In this document: in pieces, positions 1 to 12,189 of the stretch | How the letters are laid out: every line of letters begins with the position of its first letter | Position numbering within the stretch: position 1 is the stretch's first letter | Assembly (NCBI GenBank): GCA_964023275.1 | Contig: OZ029916.1 | Location: 10,181,107-10,245,106 of the forward strand | Direction of reading: 5' to 3' | DNA: 64,000 bases | Origin: Norana najaformis | Lineage: Eukaryota > Annelida > Clitellata > Crassiclitellata > Hormogastridae | The notes under the pieces: model-generated | What the model was told of the DNA's origin: nothing | The model's input: only the letters and a program-made list of their open reading frames with translations | Databases searched by the model: none | Position numbers and translations under genes: made by a program

Positions 1-900
1 TAAACTAAAAAGGGAATAGAAAATAAGAGAACTCTCACATTTTTCCATCAAATAAAACGCAACACTAACCAACTAGAGGTTAGGCTACAAGTTAGATGAA
101 AATGACGAGTTTAACCAAAAGATGATAAACAGTTAAAAGTGAGGCTAAAAATACATTCGGTTCGGTAGGATTCGGTACAGATGCTTTTGTTGTGTTGGCG
201 GTTAGAGTAGGTTTGATCAGAGACACAGCATCAATTGTAAGCTCATAAGCACTGTGAAAAGACATGTGTTTACAATGGAAAGAAAATTGTCCTATAATCA
301 AGTTGTCTGATAGTCCATATTTAGCTGAAATTGTTCCATAATTGACATCAGTTGCAAATTTAGAACAAGAAAGAATGAGCTATAAAAAGAAAACGAAATG
401 AGAACGAATTGTCTTAAGCAGTCAATTTGTGTCATTTTCCGTCGTCCTATGAATCATTTTGTCCTTCAAGTGATGCTATCGTCGTAAGTGTCTGGCTTGG
501 CTCTCGTTAGCTGCATCTCAAGCCACAATCGGGGTTTTTGCTGTGTCTTTCGACTGATCTGTAGAGCATACAGAACATCGCCTCAACAAACGGATAATCT
601 TTCTGACGAGACCGGTGAGACTCGATAACAAATCGCCAGTTGAATCACTGACGCATTTGCTAAGGCCAGACCAGTTACCACTGGGCCACGACACCATCCT
701 CATTGCCGTCTCGGTGTCTCGCGTTTACTGATTCAGTCGTAAAAAGCCCGATGCAGCAGCGAGAGTCTGGATGAAGGCATCGAAGCGCAACCCATCTCAG
801 CTGCATCGTCCAAAGGCAATTCCTATGCCACGTCCGCCTTTTCTCTCGACAGCAGGCAGTCACTCGACAGACACGTAGACAGATAGGCAGGAAGACAAAT
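1..900. other. Gene-free stretch, nothing recognised
   Basis: AT-rich sequence with only short chance frames. No family, splice-site pair or repeat was recognised until a degenerate GACA/GGCT tetranucleotide tract begins near 890. Confidence 0.5.
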
Positions 901-1030
901 AGACAGACAGACAAACAAGTTGGCTGGCTGGCTGGAAGACATTAGGACAGAGACAGGCAGACAGGCAGGCAAAACATGATTGCCACCATCATCGTCATCA
1001 TCGTCGTCGTCGTCGTCATCATCATCACAA
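890..1030. repeat. Simple-sequence tract: GACA/GGCT then CATC/GTC
   Basis: Imperfect GACA, GGCA and GGCT tetranucleotides (about 890-972) are followed by CATCAT and GTC triplets (about 985-1028). The triplets create a short spurious Ile/Val-rich frame. Confidence 0.85.
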
Positions 1031-1191
1031 CCAGCAGAAGATGCAGGTTATTACTAACCTGCTTCAATTATAGGAATCTCTCTATTACTTGTCTTTCTTT
1101 TGAACATTTGGTTATCAGATTATTTTCGATTACCATCTTCATCTATGAAACCATTATGTTCCTCAGTAATCTTTCTATGTAGCAACCTATA

Positions 1192-2636
1192 AGAGCGGAT
1201 CCAGGATTTCAGCCCCAGGCGACAAAGTGAGCGCAGAGTGCGAGCGTATACTGGGATCTGAGGAGAAGGCCAAAGTCTGGTCCAGAGCTAAAGCCTCTGG
1301 TTGCTTTCCCTGCATTATTAATAGGTTTTTACATTGTATCGTGCTCCATATTTGCAGCTTGATATGCGATGTGCAGCACAACCTATTAAAAGTTGACAAC
1401 GTTTAAACTCAACTACAATATAGATACTATTTAGACGACCCGTCGAGAGAAATCTTGGCAGGAGAACCAAAGTGTTCCATAATTAAATCAAAATTTTTTT
1501 AATCTAAAATATCACAGTTGCGTACTAATATCTAAGAAGCGGTGTAAAAAGTGTGTATACTACTTCTAGCGTGTACTATTAACATAGGTTTAAGTTCTTA
1601 TAAGTTATTTTATAAATTAATGTGACTGATGACTTCTGTTGCAAAGTGATTTTACCAGCTAATTATATCTTGCACTTATTTCATGAGAAATGAAGTTTTC
1701 ATCAGACGAAACCTAGAAAGCAGAGGCCTATCTATTTCACCCCTCACATCAGTCTCAGGAAATAGGCCTGCACTGGCAACTGCATCATGTGCTATTTCAG
1801 TGCCATCCAGCACACGCATTCTTTCAGCTGAAAGAGTTGTTGATGGTTCCGCAGACGGCTTTTCTTTGATTTAATTCCAAAATGAAATAAAGCACGCTGC
1901 TCTTTTTTGCTCTTTTTTGCTCTTTTTTCTTTCTAAAATTCTCTCCTCCCTTTATTTTTGTTTCTGAGCTCCTGATTTTTGTTTATACTTCGTCATTTCC
2001 AAAATAACGGTATAATTTCTAAACAGACTTATACAGACTGCCAAATTTCGATGCTTTATATATTGGGACATTAAAGGCTCCACCTGTGAACATCTGATAT
2101 AGAAGAGACAGAACAGAACTCAGCTATCACTTCAACGCTCCACGTGAGTAGATAGAGCTCATCTGCGATTCCTCTTTCCTTTCTACTCGGACCTTTTAGG
2201 TTCAAGGTTTATAGGCTAACAAAACATAACCTCTAGTGATCTAATCACAAGATTCAAGTAAGAATGTATGGTGTATATATACAGACCGTAATGCATATAT
2301 AATGTCACTATGTAGCCGGGTCATAGAGATCTAAATACTAGATTTAGACCTCCATGAGCTGGTCTTCAGATTATGGAACTGGCTTAATGGGCTAGGCAGT
2401 ATAATCAGCGCATAAATACATGTTTGCACTAGTGGAAATATGATAGGCCTAATGAGACGAATAGATAGCACATATAACAGTGCCCTTTGTAAATGAATGG
2501 GACAGCAAAATTCGTCATTTTTGATATTTTTTCTGCATTATTTAATAAGCTTTTGCATTTTATTCCAGTCCAAGTTTGAGTCTTCCATTCAAACACAGTC
2601 GACGACCGGGTGTCGTGGTCCCGGTCCCCCAGATCC
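1192..2636. mobile_element. Possible non-autonomous DNA element with hAT-like ends
   Basis: The left edge contains AGAGCGGATCCAGGA. The right edge contains GATCCGCCCCTGG, whose reverse complement (CCAGGGGCGGATC) resembles the left edge, giving imperfect inverted ends about 1.4 kb apart. CAGGGGCGGATC-type ends occur in hAT-superfamily elements; that is from general knowledge. I saw no clear 8-bp target-site duplication. A minus-strand stretch around 1690-1870 stays open for about 55 codons but matches nothing I recognise. The two ends could instead belong to separate insertions. Confidence 0.2.
1900..1930 (+). repeat. 11-bp tandem repeat, about 3 copies
   Basis: The unit is GCTCTTTTTTG, repeated three times. 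It is a short, recent slippage tract. Confidence 0.85.
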
Positions 2637-3058
2637 GCCCCTGGCAGAATGCTCTGTGCTGACTAAAATCATTTCTTGTTCCACTACTAGCTTTATTTTT
2701 CAATCTAAATGTGCTTAATGGGTTTTTGTTTTCTATCATAGATTATGTAACTTTTGCAAAGCTTAATCCATTTCTTGCATTTCCGGAATGATTTACCTCT
2801 AGTTATCCGCTATGAATTTACTATTTTTCTAATTATTTATTCTGACTCCTCTTCCTCTCCATCCTAACCGCTCCAGGTTCCTCGATAGCCTCCCCTGTCG
2901 GTTTCAACTCGACCTTGGAATTTGTGCTTTGGAATGGGTGCAAGTTTTCTTTGAATTAGTTATTTCGGCATTGAAGGTAGGCTGTCTTTTATCAGTTCGA
3001 TTATAAGGTTTCTGCACTGAATGCCGTATTTATTTATTATCGTAAACGTAATGGCAAT

Positions 3059-3232
3059 CTCGAGATTTCTACAGCGCCCAACGAAAGTCACTTCACGGGG
3101 ACTAGCTCATTCACAGGCTCTCAGTCAAAACCAAATCGATAGGCAAAAGGGTTCAGTTCTAGACCCAAGATTCAAAAGTCAGGTAGAGATACAGCATGAC
3201 GGCTGCGGTGGGTGATGTTTGGGATTGGATAT
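3059..3232 (-). mobile_element. 3' end of a CR1/L2-type LINE (family A)
   Basis: The copy begins with CTCGAGATTTCTACAGCGCC and contains AGTCAAAACCAAATCGATAGGC. The same blocks recur at 22.1, 32.9, 34.4, 60.4 and 63.9 kb. The copies at 32.9, 34.4 and 60.4 kb run on the plus strand. Just upstream of the shared block, the 34.4-kb copy reads VFHSKLKTLCF, the usual C-terminal end of a LINE reverse-transcriptase ORF. This copy is therefore minus-oriented and strongly 5'-truncated. Confidence 0.7.
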
Positions 3233-3499
3233 TGAACTTTTTGTTAATTATTGTTTAAAAAATATGCTTTTTTGAATTGTGCAGTGCATTCAGAGCACCT
3301 GCGTTAATTTTAGATATTCATGCTAGGAATCGCTGATTAATGGCTAAGAAGTCGAATGGACAGGATGGGGAAATGTGTCAGTGGAGATCAGAGGAAAACG
3401 CACCCGACCAGAAGACTGTTGTCAAATCACTGAACCAATATATATAGATCTACGTCAAGCATCACATCATCACCCTCGAACTGAGCTATGCTCTAGCAT

Positions 3500-3745
3500 G
3501 TCACTACCAGCTTGTCTGCCGGCTTGACTGCCTGCCTGTCTGCCTCTCTGCCTGCCTTCCTACCTGCCTGTATGCCTGTCTGACTGGCTGCCTGTCTACC
3601 TGACCACCTTCCTGTCTGTCCGCCTGTCTGGTTGCTTGTTTTCATGCCTGCCTATAGGCCTGCCTGCCTACCTGTTTGCTTGTATGGCTGCCTGACTGCC
3701 CGTCTGCCTTTCGTCGACTTTCCCTTCCTTCTTCCTTCCTCTCTC
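3500..3745. repeat. Degenerate CCTG/TGCC tetranucleotide tract
   Basis: About 240 bp of imperfect CCTGTCTG, CCTGCCTG and similar units, grading into CTTCCTTCC. It is low-complexity and has no coding signal. Confidence 0.8.
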
Positions 3746-3987
3746 TAACAACGGCTTTCCCATCTTCAGTTGTTGTTTTTGTTTTTTAGGTCACTCTTCG
3801 TTACTTTCGTTCTCTGTATTTGTCTGTGTTTGTGTCTTTTTCTGTCTGTTTTTTTGCTAGACGTTGTATCTCTTTCTGTTTCTGTCTTTTTCAATGCTCT
3901 ACATATGGATCACGAAATGTTCTTTGCCGCTCTGATCAGTTGATGCTGGGTTTCTTCTTAATCTGTGCTGATTATGATGTGGAAACT

Positions 3988-4460
3988 ACCACATGCATAA
4001 ACCAGGCACCATCTCTAACACCACAGCCGTCACTGTCCTCGTAACCTTCGCCTTTACCACATGCATAAACCAGGCACCATCTCTAACACCACAGCCGTCA
4101 CTGTCCTCATAACCATCGCCTTTACCACATGCATAAACCAGGCACCATCTCTAACACCACAGCCGTCACTGTCCTCATAACCTTCGCCTTTACCACATGC
4201 ATAAACCAGGCACCATCTCTAACACCACAGCCGTCACTGTCCTCGTAACCATCGCCTTTACCACATGCATAAACCAGGCACCATCTCTAACACCACAGCC
4301 GTCACTGTCCTCATAACCATCGCCTTTACCACATGCATAAACCAGGCACCATCTCTAACACCACAGCCGTCACTGTCCTCATAACCTTCGCCTTTACCAC
4401 ATGCATAAACCAGGCACCATCTCTAACACCACAGCCGTCACTGTCCTCATAACCATCGCC
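3988..4460 (+). repeat. 68-bp minisatellite, 7 copies
   Basis: Units start at 3988, 4056, 4124, 4192, 4260, 4328 and 4396, an exact 68-bp period. Each begins ACCACATGCATAAACCAGGC. Copies differ mainly at two sites in the last quarter of the unit: CTCGTAAC or CTCATAAC, and CCTTCG or CCATCG. The variant order suggests that pairs of units were duplicated together. The seventh unit diverges in its last few bases. Confidence 0.95.
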
Positions 4461-4469
4461 GCCTCCGTA

Positions 4470-5268
4470 ATTTCCCCCCGTAATCATCGTCCTCGTATTC
4501 ATTCAAGACAATGACACTGAGAGTGCAAATGTTCTACTAAAAATGGATTCAGTGAGCCCAAGTATCAACGCTAAAGTCTTGACCCAACCAGCATCAGCAA
4601 ATCATCGCCTTCTCCTTCTTATTCAGCGCCCGTATTATCATTCAACACTTCGTACCGATTCCAGTGAATCGATATTTCTTAACCAGAATTACTCCTTCCT
4701 AAATAAAAAAAAAAAACTTTCCGGGTAGATAGATCTTTACGAATAGATGTTCTTGATGCTCTCTTAACGCACAAATCGATAGCACACTAGCAAGTGCGTG
4801 ATGTCTACCACGATGTGCGAATAACAGTGTAAACGATACAGCGATCAAACAAGCCTACAGTGGTGGCCTACGCCGAATTTTAGCCGAACTATTTCGTAAA
4901 CCTGCGGGACATATGAATATTTTTACAGTCAGCTATGAAAATTAATAATACAGAGAAATCGGATGCATCGTCCGTTGCTATAGCTCTCATAGTCTGCTGT
5001 CATTTGACAAGATTAAAGGCTCATTTAAGATTTATAACAACCAGCACTCAAGCCGTTGACTGTAAACTGCCAAATGCCGATATAAGGGAGAGTAAAATTG
5101 TCGGTAATAAAACTTGGGAATAGTCTGGTTTTCAGAATGTGTCAAAGTCCGACTCTGCATCTGAATGAAAATTCCAAAACGAACAGTCGTCACAAGACAA
5201 TTGATATATCTTCGCCATTATAAAATATATGTGGTGATGTCAGTCGGCCTACCACTTAAAAGCAAGAT

Positions 5269-5306
<38 letters not shown>

Positions 5307-5430
5307 TTCAAGCATGACGAACGCATGTATCTTAAAACCTTGTCGGAATTCTGGATAGCAGCCCAGATAAACAGATGAATTCGTTGCTTTGTACTTAGGC
5401 TTAGTGGTCGTCCTTAAATGATGTCCGCAA
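4470..5430. other. Gene-free stretch
   Basis: Nothing recognised apart from a (GACA)n microsatellite at about 5272-5307. Short open frames on both strands lack family resemblance. Confidence 0.5.
5272..5307 (-). repeat. (GACA)9 microsatellite
   Basis: A pure tetranucleotide run. It explains the spurious SVCLSVCLSVCLS peptide on the minus strand. Confidence 0.95.
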
Positions 5431-5433
5431 AAA

Positions 5434-5492
5434 GGCGAAGTTATATGGCGAGACGCCTGCTCAGTCACGGGCAGAATGGCAATACAAAAAAG
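5434..5492 (+). repeat. Dispersed repeat D, copy 1
   Basis: GCGAAGTTATATGGCGAGAC, then GCCTGCTCAGTCACGGGCAG, then AATGGCAATAC. It matches 7738-7792 with only a few mismatches. Two copies 2.3 kb apart in the same orientation suggest a SINE or LINE tail, or a local duplication. Confidence 0.75.
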
Positions 5493-5699
5493 ATCTTCTT
5501 TGCATCTCTCCGTCTCCACTGTCCGCATTTTGTCCGTATTTGGCATTACCCTTCCCAACCCCCTGCGACAGTCCGCACTCCATCATAGTATCAAGGCCCA
5601 GGTTAGGCAACCTTGTTAATCTTGCAAGGCTAACTGTGCTACAGGATGGTCTACTTGGATATGGCCGCATCCTAGTTACATTCACCGCAGTCCACTTAA

Positions 5700-6820
5700 T
5701 ATAGCGCCTTTAAGTACCTCACAAAACCCCAATCAACGATTTTCATCCCTATTTAACAGCTGAGACTATGTTACAGAACAAAGGTTATTTAATTAATAAT
5801 AGTTCAAAATAGCTCCACTAGAAATAAAGTCATTAGCAACAGTGGCAATGGAAATGACCCAAAACATCACAAATTAAATTTAACAGTACAACGCAGCCTA
5901 CTGGTCAGAAGAGAAACTGTTCACAACATCGTCGCTTTTAAATTATTCTGATTCTTTACGGATAAGAATAAATTTCATTTGTGTTTCTTTATTTAGCTCC
6001 TATATCTGCTCAAATCACGTGCAATGCTGCTCAGCTGCTCGGTGTGAATTGCTTGCGCTAAGGCCCAACACAGTGACCTTCTACCGAAGACTCTAATCAC
6101 TACACCTTTGCATAACAAAGTGAACCCTAGGGAACACCAGACTACCCTGTCACAGTGGTGGCCAGGATTTTAACCAGTGAGCAACATGCTGGCCAAGTTT
6201 ATTACAGTATTTTTGCACCTTCACTGAGTCAAGATAAAGGGATATTTATCCATCTGTTGTCATTGCTCTTTTAAAATGTTACTATGAAAGTAACACTTTT
6301 TAAACTCAATGACATTGATTTCGTAATCAATGTATTAATTCAAAGACAGTTGTTACTTCGATCTCAGGCTGGATCATCTCGCGTCATATTCATAGATCCA
6401 ATGCACTCATTTATGGCAGAATCATCCAGATACCTAGACTAACGTGGAAATTTTACGATAATATAATTTGCAATTAAGTACTTGATGTTTTATTGTCTGT
6501 TTTACACAAAAATACACAGTCTATAATTAAGACTTGATTTACTGTACTTGTGAAAACACTCAAAAACTGGCAACCAGCATTTTCATTGACATCCTGTTAA
6601 TAATAGGTATACCAGCAACTGTGACCCACAGCTAGACACTAACAAATAAATTACCTTATCATATAAGCTAACGTGGTCAGACTATTTCTACGCAAAAATC
6701 GACTGGTAACAGACTTCCTCTGTCGCGAGTAAATTTCGAATAAATGTTTACGTGATCGAATTTCCACTGGCGCTTGTCCTTACTAGGCCATTTCTTTCCA
6801 GAATTATTATACATTTATAT
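5700..6820. other. Gene-free stretch
   Basis: AT-rich with no recognised gene. Around 6050-6200 there are tRNA-like fragments too weak to call. Confidence 0.45.
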
Positions 6821-6828
6821 ACATTTAC

Positions 6829-6950
6829 TCATGGATATGAGGGAAGCGGTGGACAAAACCAGAGACAGAAGTGCCTGGAGACGACAAGTTGAGGCCTCAT
6901 CGTCGGCCCGTTGGCCTGACGGAGGAGAATAAAAGAAGAAGAAAAGATAT
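6829..6950 (+). mobile_element. LINE 3' terminus (end of RT ORF plus tail)
   Basis: A plus-strand frame from about 6831 reads MDMREAVDKTRDRSAWRRQV and continues to a stop near 6928. It is followed by an A-rich AATAAAAGAAGAAGAAAAG tail. The pattern 'A.DR..WR' just before the stop is typical of the C-terminus of several LINE reverse-transcriptase ORFs. Everything upstream is missing, so this is a strongly 5'-truncated copy. Confidence 0.6.
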
Positions 6951-6999
6951 ACATTTACTATACAGTGTCATTTATATACATATTGCTAGTGTTGCTGTT

Positions 7000-7735
7000 A
7001 TTCATTTTATTATTAGTGTTTTGTATGACGTCACATATAGTACTCTCTTTGCTTCTTCAAAACACTTTCACAATCCGCCAGAATTCCGAATTTTGGGTGA
7101 GGTATTTTGCTGCAGTTAATCTGTTAAATAATGCAGAGTGGGTTTGGCGTTGTCAGTTGGGGGTTAAAGCCGGAAGAAGCGCAGGACCGTGAACGACTCG
7201 ACGCACGAAAGACCCGCTTCGAAAGATGGATGACATTAATCTTCAGATCTTCCGGGGCGTTCGCGCCGATGAATTATCGCTCGACCAGGTGCCAGGATGT
7301 ATATATTACTGAACAGAAAGCAGGATGGTGCGGCAAGAAGACAGGTGGATGATGTCACGCGATCATCTCGTCTTCAGAACTGGCAGAAACAGCATCAGTG
7401 GCCGAGAGAGTGCTTCCATCGATCATAGTCAGTGTTAGGACAGCTAGCTGCTCCTGCGCATCCTCTCATTACCACCACAGGCATGCTTTTTCATCGAAGA
7501 AGGCGATAGGTCGAGTCTGGCCATGAGCTGTCAGCTGCGATTGTTCGCCAGTATATATTCCCATGGTCATTACGTAAGATGTCAAGGTATTTGTGACGTC
7601 GTTGCATGCCGAATGTCCAAATCTCGTGACCACTGGCAGATTGCCGCTAGATTCCAAGTCCAGTTATTACTGTTTTATTCAGATTCGTGACGTAAAGTTA
7701 GACGTCGCTGCTTAGAACTACGAGGCCAGGATTTG
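7000..7735. other. Gene-free stretch, unidentified open frames
   Basis: Overlapping plus-strand frames of 70-80 codons (6965-7352) and a minus frame at 7469-7657 show no recognised motif. The stretch directly follows a LINE tail, so transposon debris is plausible. Confidence 0.35.
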
Positions 7736-7737
7736 CT

Positions 7738-7792
7738 GGCGAAGTTATGTGGCGAGACGCCTGCTCGGTCAAGAGCAGAATGGCAATACGAT
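7738..7792 (+). repeat. Dispersed repeat D, copy 2
   Basis: Near-identical to 5434-5492 (GCGAAGTTATGTGGCGAGAC, then GCCTGCTCGGTCAAGAGCAG, then AATGGCAATAC). Confidence 0.75.
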
Positions 7793-7799
7793 AACAAAC

Positions 7800-9325
7800 C
7801 TATACATAAAACTAGAGTTTAAGCACGACTGTTATTGGCGACACATTTAAAAGGATACGTACGAAGCATCATTACTCTTTAGTCTAATCGATCATTGCCC
7901 TATTCATGCCTGGGGTGAACTGCCGGCAGTCATTAAATTACGTCTGTAACGAAGGCGCTCACCGTTGCCCTGATGGTTTTGTCTGATCGGTTCAGTCAGT
8001 GATCGCAGTTTTACCCGAACTGTCTGTCCAGATGGGGATTAGTGTCAGAGGTCCATTTACACAATTTTACAGAGTTAATGTGACCACAGGTTGAAGGTTG
8101 AAGTATTGCACTGGAATGCAAGTTAAATGAGAAATTACAATATTAGCAAGTGCTATGACTCGTGATTGCAAAATTCTGTGCGTATGATAATCCGGGCGAA
8201 ATTGTATGCTTCAGATACACGATCCATTGACTCTAACATCAGTAGAGCAAAGAACAAAGAGTACAACCGCTAAAAGAAAAAAACAGGCACCGGTCACCTT
8301 TCGAGAAATTGGGATTCGTGCAAAGTTGGGAAAAACGATTGTGTGTCATCATACAGAGAACTTATCTGGTTACTGCTGATGTCAATGTTGATGTTTGGCT
8401 CAGTTGATTTTGTAACCATAGCCCAGGCTGTTGATAACACATTTGACGACTTGGCACCAGAAAGGAGGGCTAAGGAAAGTAGATCTCTATAGATGTAGGC
8501 CTATAGAAAACGAATGTATCTTTGCCAAGTGCTGTCAATTATTCAGCCAGATTCTGGATTCATGCGAGCGCACGTGGTTGGACGACTACCAAATGCTGTC
8601 CTGCGTAAGTTGGCATAGATGTCACGCACTCAAATATTATAAGATCGCAGAACAGGGCTAGTAGGAAACTTGAATGAGAATGAGGCTTACAAAGAATAAA
8701 TTGCAACCATAATTATCCATGCATGCATTTTAAATATTTAACTGAGGATGTCATTCACTTAAACGATATTGAAAACATAGCCTACCTTAGATAGCCATAC
8801 ATTCATTGTGTTGCTAATGAATACTAATCGAGATAGCCGTGTGGTTACACTTATACGTTAACTATCCTGTTCCTTGAACTATGTATGACCTGACTCAGCT
8901 TGAATCGGCTCGACTCAGCTCAAATAGCAGTAGCACAGTCTTAGATGTGCACTGAAGTCTGTTGCTGAAGTCCTGCTGCGTTTTCCTGTGTGCCACTCCT
9001 TGTTTCTGTCCTTGATTTTCTCGCCCTGGCCAAGTGCAAAAAGTACTTTATTCTAATATTATTCGCGAGGTAGCACTGGCATTGTATGCCGACTGTTCTA
9101 AATGTACCACGGTTTCAGGCACGCATTAAGGCGTTTAAGGCTTAATTATATTGAACCATGCTTTCATTTAGGTAATCGTTCCATTCGCATATATTTAAAT
9201 GCTACTTTAGTTTCATCTTAAATAGTTATGCTTGTCTACGTGAATCGTCATGTATACAAATCTTGATAGCTTTACAACACTAGCTATCGGCTTTCATGTG
9301 TGCCAGACTCACAGAGACTGAGTGA
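7800..9325. other. Gene-free stretch
   Basis: No coding region, RNA gene or repeat family recognised. Confidence 0.45.
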
Positions 9326-9329
9326 CTCA

Positions 9330-10140
9330 CTTGTTGAGTTCGCTTATGCCAATCGTAACTTGGGAGTTGTTCTTGATTCTGCTATGTCTCTCACCGACTA
9401 TGGCGAGAATTCCTCTCCCTCCCTCTCTTTTCCGCAAGCGCTTGAAGACCGCATTATTCCCTTCTAGCTCTGGGACAACGGGCCGGGAGCGTCTCTTGTG
9501 AGTCTATTTTGAAGTGACGTTATATAAATTCGAAATTACAATTACAGTTACAATTATGTAAATGGTGTTTGTAAGTCGTCATACATGTATGTTCGTGACA
9601 AACGCAGAATTAGGCGTTATGTTCCCATGTTTTCAAGGATATCTCTGGCAAACGCAGTTGTCTTTAGTTGCCTTGATTGCTGTAACTCTCTTCCTACTGG
9701 TATCACAGAGTCAAACACGCAGAAATTCCAAAGAATTTAGAACTCTTTGGCTAGATCTATAACTAACACGTCAAAATGTGAGCACATGACCTCTGTACTT
9801 AAATCTTTGCACTGGCTTCCTGTTCAGCAAAGGATTTGTATCAAATTGGAGCTTATATAGCTTATACAACATTGACCTCAGTTCTTAAAAGCAGTCCTCA
9901 TTCTCAGACGTATCGTTATTCAACCAGGTCATCTGATTGTCTTTCTCTGGTTGTGCCAAAAACTAGAACAGTTCTTGGTGAAAGGGCTTTTTCCGGAGCT
10001 GGACCTAGATTTTGGAACGCTCTTTCTGCAACTGTTCGTTGTGCACAGTCAATTGTGTCATTTCATTCTCAACTTGCAGCTTGGTTTTGTTGCACCATCA
10101 CCTGATGCCGTGTGCAATCAACAACTGCGGTGTAGAAGTT
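9330..10140 (+). pseudogene. CR1/L2-type LINE reverse transcriptase C-terminal fragment, interrupted
   Basis: The plus strand carries, in order, three blocks typical of the end of a LINE RT ORF. These are NLGVVLDSAMSL (from about 9356), then a block ending LHWLPVQQRICIKLEL (9640-9855), then a VVPKTRTVLGERAFSGAGPR segment continuing FWNAL (about 9948-10025). The first and second blocks are separated by about 230 bp that look like the end of another LINE (9395-9557). Frames shift between blocks and stops occur, so it is dead. The RT catalytic core (YADD region) is absent. Confidence 0.75.
9395..9557 (+). mobile_element. Second LINE 3' end nested in the first
   Basis: CGCAAGCGCTTGAAGACCGC reads RKRLKTALFP, a typical LINE C-terminus. 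It is followed by a short 3'UTR and the tail AAATTACAATTACAGTTACA, a hexanucleotide-type simple-repeat tail. It sits between two blocks that are adjacent in intact LINE RTs, implying a younger insertion into an older LINE. Confidence 0.5.
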
Positions 10141-10199
10141 ACTAATTATAATACTTATTGCTATACTCTTGATCCGTTCATATTGTAAGTGTAATTGTA

Positions 10200-10700
10200 G
10201 CAAAACAGTCATATAGCGGCTTTCAGAAGCGACCGCGATGTTTCTTTGATAAGCAAATGGCCTGTGGACATTAAAGAACGATTAAGTGACTAACATAGAA
10301 TGATGTATCAGACAGATTCCAACCAAATGTGGGTGGTACATTGGTACATAGACCACGTTCCCTGCTGTCCATATCTGCATTGTTCGGTCTATGACTCTGC
10401 ACTCATTGTGCATTTATATAGGTCTAGATGTGCATGTGTGCGTTTATGATTGTATGGGTGCATGCTGTCACAGCCGAACTCTTCCCTCGCCACTGACTAT
10501 GGCTCCCTCTGCCGACAGACAGTAGCTGTATGGCTACGATTAATTTCTCGTCGGATTGTTACTTTTCAATTTGCAGTCAAAATGAAAATTAATTTCGTTG
10601 GTGTTGTGTTGCCCCAGAATTTGACATTACGTCGCTCGGCGGCGCTGTTAACGTCGCACTTGTCCCCTCTGACCCGTCAATCACTTCCTCCTGTTCTGGG
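10200..10700. other. Gene-free stretch
   Basis: No recognised feature. It ends in a C/G-rich simple repeat. Confidence 0.45.
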
Positions 10701-10713
10701 TCCATCGGGGCCT

Positions 10714-10768
10714 TCCCGCCCGCCCGTCCGCCCGCCCGCCCGCCCGCCCGCCCACCCACCCGCTCGCC
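10714..10768. repeat. (CCCG)n microsatellite
   Basis: CCCGCCCGCCCGTCCGCCCG and similar units give a GC-rich tetranucleotide tract, translated spuriously as PPARPPA. Confidence 0.9.
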
Positions 10769-10875
10769 GCTCAGCTCGTTAATAACCCCGCATGACTTAG
10801 ATGTATTTGGATATTCTGACTCTAATATATGATGATAACCCGGCGTTTCCCTGCATCGTCGCTCAAAACAGACTG

Positions 10876-10877
<2 letters not shown>

Positions 10878-10942
<65 letters not shown>
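10878..10942 (+). repeat. (CT)n microsatellite
   Basis: A pure CT dinucleotide run of just over 60 bp. It is followed by TGTC/TATC-type tetranucleotides (about 10980-11010 and 11075-11130). Confidence 0.97.
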
Positions 10943-10943
<1 letters not shown>

Positions 10944-11249
10944 TTGTCTCTCTTTGTTTGTTTGTCTGTCTTTTCATATCTATATCTATATGTCTGTCTG
11001 TCTAACGTTCTATGGTTCTATCATTCTCTTACGTCATTTCTACTTGTGTCTGTTCCGCCTTTCTATGCTTAATCTGTCTGTCTGTCTATCGGTCTGTCTG
11101 CCTGTCTGCCTGTCTGTCTGTCTATCTATCAATTTTTCTCTCTCACTCTACAGGGAAGGGTTCGTTGACCATTCAAAGTGAGATCTGGTGCGTTCGACGA
11201 GAGCCCGCAATGCTCTTCACGTCGACAAAAGATATAAAGAGATAGAGAT

Positions 11250-12180
11250 GGAGAGACAGAGACAGAGAGAGAAGACGATTGGTGATTTTAGCATCGTATG
11301 GCATCGTCGTTGTCAGTGATATGACTCGCTGCTTTGCTCGTGACATTTAATGTTCACGCAGTTTATTCGCTTTTAGTAATACCAGAAAAATATCATTATT
11401 CCGAATTTAAAGGACTGTTACTGTCAACTGCCATTACAGTAATTTCCCACTGTTGCTATAACGAGCAATGCAGGTGCTGTTTCCGAGTATTACATACATA
11501 TCACATATATACATATGTATACGTCTCTATAATAATGGTGAAATATCCAGCAAATTTTAAGTATAGCCTAAGTACGATTGCGGGAATGTTATATATAAAA
11601 CACAGTATGTTTATATTACATGTAGGCCTATTATTATACCCAACAGAGAATAATAGTTAAATTTGACAAAATAGTAGCCAAGTAGATAGACAACATGGAT
11701 CATATGCAACTGTAGCTGATGAAATACTGGTTCCTTTTGCGAAAACGAAGCTCATCTGTCAGCAAGAGATTATAAATTAAATCGGGCCCCTGGTTATTTA
11801 TGGGGCCCGTGTTGTCCTACTGGCTGGAGTTCAACACAGCAGCCACTCCTCAATTTGACTCAGAAACCGAATCCAAGTGGCAAGAGGCACCCTGTAACAA
11901 ACTGATGAAGACGCCTTTTACTATCCTGTTAGAGCTGGCATCTTCTCTCGGTTTCTAAACCCCAATACATCAAGCTTCAGCGATGAAACCACGGCCTCCA
12001 CTTATCCTCTTAGCACTCCATCAAATACAATCTTCTGCTAAAACGCAGGTGTCGCCAAACTGAGGCGCCAAATAGCCCTTAATAAATCATTCAATCAGTC
12101 ATTCAGTCAGTCGGACAGTCAGTCAATCTGTGAACGTGAAATTTCTTACGCTGTTGAGTAAGCAAGTATTAAGGTCGCGT
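11250..12180. other. Gene-free stretch
   Basis: A 108-codon open frame at 11334-11660 lacks recognisable domains and is AT-rich. I do not support it as a gene. Confidence 0.4.
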
Positions 12181-12189
12181 TTATATCTA

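Noticed and set aside
3988-4460. CRISPR array
   Set aside because: The 68-bp units are directly contiguous with no unique spacers, in an animal genomic context. It is a minisatellite.
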